From Lewinellaceae bacterium (GTDB lineage Bacteria > Bacteroidota > Bacteroidia > Chitinophagales > Saprospiraceae), in the NCBI GenBank assembly GCA_020636005.1, contig JACJYR010000001.1, positions 2,670,501 through 2,734,500 of the forward strand: 64,000 bases of DNA, written 5' to 3'. Shown in pieces: positions 61,435-64,000 of this stretch. The position numbers were made by a program, and so were the translations under genes. How positions within the stretch are numbered: the first letter of the stretch is position 1; every line of letters begins with the position of its first letter. Under the pieces are notes generated by a model. It searched no databases and had not been told where the DNA came from. It saw only the letters and a list, made by a program, of their open reading frames with translations.

Positions 61435-61582
61435 GCCTGGCCAAAGGACGAAGGAAAAATAATCCCGATTTCTACTTCCGAAAAAAAATTTATTAATAAT
61501 CACCGTCCCGCTGGGACGCCCTGTAGTATTTTATTAAAAACTTATTTTCGGCGGTACACAGCGGGATTATTTTTAAAAAAAC
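61435..61582. repeat. Intergenic repeat mosaic (AATAATCCCGAT, CGTCCCGCTGGGACG, shared 39-bp segment)
   Basis: In 150 bases lie an AATAATCCCGAT unit (61456-61468), the palindrome CGTCCCGCTGGGACG (61504-61518), and a 39-bp segment (61538-61576, ending GCGGGATTATTTTTA) shared with 58552-58591. The first and last units are complementary over GGGATTATT, so the whole can fold into a long hairpin ending the TPR gene. Confidence 0.6.
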
Positions 61583-61627
61583 CTTCCTGTACTGGGGTTT
61601 CAAAATCAAAACAGGGAAGTTATTTTT
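61583..61627 (+). repeat. 44-bp intergenic repeat (CTTCC...GGGAAG), copy 2
   Basis: Second copy of the element at 47457-47500, differing at one or two positions (CTTCCTGTACTGGGG at the left). It follows the mosaic and precedes a TTGGCACACAATTGCCGGG segment that also resembles the downstream flank of copy 1. Confidence 0.7.
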
Positions 61628-61935
61628 TATGGTTACCAAGCTCGGTCTTTGAAGCGTTGGTTGGGTTGGCACACAATTGCCGGGTTTCCATTTTCTCCCA
61701 AAAAACTTGTTTAAAATTCCGGCCTGTTCCTATCTTGCCCTCGAATGTTTTTCCTTGCCAAACAATAACCAAAGTATTTCAGCCCCATTCCCATTTTGCA
61801 GGTACTTGCTTGTCTTTGTGTTTACAAGCTTTCCGGGAGCGTTTTCAGAACCGTGAGCACAGGAAATTGCAATCGCCTCTTTTTCTTCAATCAACCTGCA
61901 CTATGTTGTGCAGCGAATAAATCTAACCTACTATC

Positions 61936-63663
61936 ATGAGCAACATCAATGGAAAATGGCAACAGGACAACACCTACGACGCCATCGTCATCGGCAGTGG
62001 CATTAGTGGCGGCTGGGCGGCCAAAGAGCTTTCAGAGAAAGGCCTGAAGACCCTCGTCCTGGAACGGGGGCGCATGGTAAAGCACGTCACCGACTATCCG
62101 ACGATGAACTTCAACCCCTGGGACTTGAAGTACGCCGACCGGGTGCCACAGGACGAGATTGACAAACACTACCCCAAACAGAACCGCACAGGCTATACTG
62201 TGCGGCAAGGCTGGAAGCATTGGTTTGTCAAGGATGACGAACACCCCTACACTGAGGTCAAGCGCTTCGACTGGATAAGGGGCTACCACGTCGGCGGACG
62301 ATCCATCGTCTGGGGGCGCCAAAGCTACCGCTGGAGCGACCTCGACTTCGAGGCCAACCTAAAAGACGGCATCGCCGTGGACTGGCCCATCCGCTACAAG
62401 GACATCGCTCCCTGGTACGATTACGTGGAGGAGTGGATCGGCGTCAGTGGGTCAAATGAAGGGCTGCCGCAACTGCCGGACGGAAAATTCCAGCCGCCGA
62501 TGGAAATGAACTGCGTGGAAACGGATCTGAAAGGCAAAGTAGAATCGAAATTTGCCGACCGGAAAATAACGATGGGCCGCACGGCACACCTCACGGAGCC
62601 GACCGAACAACAGAAAAAACTGGGCCGAGGCAAATGCCAGTTCCGCAACCTTTGCATGAGGGGCTGCCCGTATGGGGCCTATTTTAGCAGCAACGGGGCA
62701 TCGCTTATCGCCGCCGAACAGACCGGCAACATGACCCTCCGCCCAAACTCGATTGTCCATTCCATTATTTATGATAAGGAAAAAGACAAGGCTACCGGCG
62801 TGAAAATCCTCGATGCCGAGTCGAAGCAGGAGATGGAGTTTTATGCAAAAATCATTTTTGTGAACGCCTCTGCGCTCAACTCTGCCTGGATACTGATGAA
62901 CTCCGCCAACGAGCGCTTCCCCACCGGCCTGGGCAACTCCAGCGACCAACTCGGCCGCAATGTGATGGATCACCATTTCCAGGTCGGGGCTTCGGGCAAC
63001 GCGGAAGGTTTTGAAGATCGGTACTATTCCGGCAGGAGGGCCAACGGCATCTACATCCCTCGCTACCGCAATGTGGATGCAAAGAGCCGGCAAAAAGATT
63101 TCATCCGTGGATACGGGTACCAGGGAGGCGCCAGCAGGGAAGGTTGGTCTCGCCTAATTGCAGAAATGAACTTCGGCAAGGGCATGAAGGAACAACTGCA
63201 CGAACCGGGCCGCTGGACGATGGGCATCAATGGTTTTGGAGAGTTTCTCCCTTATGAAGACAACCGCATCACCTTGAACAAGGACGTGTTGGATATGTAC
63301 GGAATGCCAACCCTGACAATGGATGTGGAAATCAAAGAAAACGAACTGAACATGCGCAAGGATATGCAGGCATCCGCCATTGAGATGCTGGAAGCTGCCG
63401 GGATAAAGGACGTGAAAGGCTACGACCGCAACTACGGCCCGGGCCTCGGCATCCACGAAATGGGTACTGCCCGCATGGGCCGTGATCCGAAGACTTCCGT
63501 GCTAAACAGTTGGAACCAGATGCACGACGTGAAAAACGTCTTTATCACCGACGGTGCCTGTATGACATCCGCCGCCTGCGTCAACCCGTCGTTGACCTAT
63601 ATGGCCCTCACAGCCCGTGCAGCCGACTATGCTGTGAGCGAATTGAAAAAAGGTAATCTTTAA
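61936..63663 (+). CDS. GMC-family FAD oxidoreductase (gluconate/glucose dehydrogenase large-subunit-like)
   Basis: The 575-residue flavoenzyme has the FAD-binding GSGISGGWAAKELSEKG (about 21-37), HVGGRSIVWGRQSYRWSD (GMC signature 1-like), a CPYGAY motif (CMRGCPYGAYFSSNG), the second GMC region FVNASALNSAWILMNS and the C-terminal HEMGTARMGRDPKTSV with the active-site His and Asn (HEMG, CVNPSLTYMALTARA). The subfamily oxidises sugars and sugar acids and passes electrons onward. There is no export signal of its own. It is followed by a Tat-exported small subunit gene, so the two are probably exported as one complex, as in Gram-negative gluconate dehydrogenases. Confidence 0.92.
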   Translation: MSNINGKWQQDNTYDAIVIGSGISGGWAAKELSEKGLKTLVLERGRMVKHVTDYPTMNFNPWDLKYADRVPQDEIDKHYPKQNRTGYTVRQGWKHWFVKDDEHPYTEVKRFDWIRGYHVGGRSIVWGRQSYRWSDLDFEANLKDGIAVDWPIRYKDIAPWYDYVEEWIGVSGSNEGLPQLPDGKFQPPMEMNCVETDLKGKVESKFADRKITMGRTAHLTEPTEQQKKLGRGKCQFRNLCMRGCPYGAYFSSNGASLIAAEQTGNMTLRPNSIVHSIIYDKEKDKATGVKILDAESKQEMEFYAKIIFVNASALNSAWILMNSANERFPTGLGNSSDQLGRNVMDHHFQVGASGNAEGFEDRYYSGRRANGIYIPRYRNVDAKSRQKDFIRGYGYQGGASREGWSRLIAEMNFGKGMKEQLHEPGRWTMGINGFGEFLPYEDNRITLNKDVLDMYGMPTLTMDVEIKENELNMRKDMQASAIEMLEAAGIKDVKGYDRNYGPGLGIHEMGTARMGRDPKTSVLNSWNQMHDVKNVFITDGACMTSAACVNPSLTYMALTARAADYAVSELKKGNL

Positions 63664-63669
63664 ATTGCC

Positions 63670-63727
63670 GCTGGCTATTGGCCGTTAGTGCTTCGTCCTG
63701 TGAAGCCAACGGCCAAGAGCCACCAGC
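63670..63727. repeat. GCCAATGGC-type palindromic repeat inside an operon
   Basis: GCTGGCTATTGGCCGTTAG faces CCAACGGCCAAGAGCCACCA, a stem of about 20 bp with few mismatches around TGCTTCGTCCTGTGAAG. It lies in the 80-base spacer between the GMC gene and its small partner, where it could affect mRNA stability or the ratio of the two products. Confidence 0.65.
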
Positions 63728-63743
63728 CAAAAGCATAAAAAAA

Positions 63744-64000
63744 ATGAACCGCAGAGAAGCTATCAAACGCACCAGCATACTCTTGGGCGGCACCCTGTCG
63801 GCCAGTGCGATGATGGGTGTGCTGAACGGTTGCAAAGCCGAACCCTCCATCACCTGGGCGCCCGAATATTTCACCACTGACGAAGGCGGCCTCGTGGAAG
63901 CCATCGTCGGCCGCATCATCCCCCTCACGGATACACCGGGGGCCATCGAGGCCGGTGTCCCGCAATTCATTGACACCATGATGGCCGGCTTTTACCAGGA
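63744..64000 (+). CDS. Gluconate 2-dehydrogenase subunit 3 family protein, 3' end cut off
   Basis: From the ATG at 63744 the frame stays open to the window end (85 codons). It begins with a twin-arginine signal, MNRREAIKRTSILLGGTLSA, then GVLNGCKAEPS with a possible lipobox cysteine. The mature part (FTTDEGGLVEAIVGRIIPLT, DTPGAIEAGVPQFIDTMMAG) is the characteristic start of the gamma subunit of gluconate 2-dehydrogenase-like complexes. It should export the GMC subunit through Tat and support its activity. It is separated from the GMC gene by 80 bases with a palindromic repeat. Confidence 0.9.
   Translation, partial: MNRREAIKRTSILLGGTLSASAMMGVLNGCKAEPSITWAPEYFTTDEGGLVEAIVGRIIPLTDTPGAIEAGVPQFIDTMMAGFYQ

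Noticed and set aside
60382..61503. 373-codon minus-strand frame opposite the TPR lipoprotein
   Set aside because: No domain or signal peptide; the plus-strand protein has a lipobox and TPR pattern.

Overview
The window looks like a piece of a Bacteroidota chromosome, most likely from the Saprospiria (Haliscomenobacter/Lewinella type). The evidence is the kind of genes present: secreted proteins with type IX secretion (T9SS) sorting domains of the YPNP type, a hybrid two-component sensor with AraC output, a mitochondrial-type citrate synthase, a Thermus-type isocitrate dehydrogenase, and start sites that mostly lack Shine-Dalgarno sequences but sometimes sit behind TAnnTTTG boxes. No phage, integrase, transposase or CRISPR array is visible. 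The one RNA gene found is a tRNA-Arg (anticodon CCT).

Layout. 1-8.6 kb: a cut-off secreted beta-helix/Ig-like protein, a family 2 glycosyltransferase, an Omp85-like barrel protein and, convergent to it, a large protein joining a catalytically dead peptidase-MA-like domain, a WD40/TolB-like propeller and an outer-membrane barrel. 8.9-16.6 kb: a zinc-type dehydrogenase with a lost structural zinc site, an S15 hydrolase, a secreted GH16 glucanase, a class IV aminotransferase and citrate synthase. 16.9-25.7 kb: a YgjP-type metalloprotease, DUF2834 and EamA membrane proteins, a TPR protein, an M48-like lipoprotein with a broken zinc motif, pdxH, a thioredoxin-like protein, a DUF4440 protein and an SbtA-like bicarbonate permease. 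25.9-28.3 kb: a DUF6671 protein overlapping isocitrate dehydrogenase.

28.9-35.3 kb: a histidine kinase transcribed away from a SulP transporter-carbonic anhydrase-OmpR regulator operon, then galK followed by a wrecked galT. 35.6-44.3 kb: a duplicated region in which a truncated and a complete copy of one secreted protein flank a T9SS protein and a giant hybrid sensor, followed by CutA and two gene fragments. 44.3-48.8 kb: an AraC-VOC-TfoX_C operon, the tRNA, lptB and a class V aminotransferase. 48.8-64 kb: Lon, a class A penicillin-binding protein, an MFS permease, a frameshifted glycosyltransferase, a LytS-type kinase, an alpha/beta hydrolase, a TPR lipoprotein, and a GMC oxidoreductase with its small Tat-exported partner running off the end.

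The most unusual content is between the genes. There is a pair of 151-bp elements with 14-bp terminal inverted repeats, in opposite orientations about 23 kb apart (28389-28539 and 51477-51627). There are also several palindromic repeat families, a tandem pair of box-plus-hairpin units at 22.4-22.6 kb, and short text-like tracts that occur both between genes and, in frame, inside the hybrid sensor. The inorganic-carbon genes (SbtA-like permease; SulP plus beta-carbonic anhydrase with a linked two-component pair) are the most coherent functional theme. All functional calls rest on reading the sequence; no database search was run.
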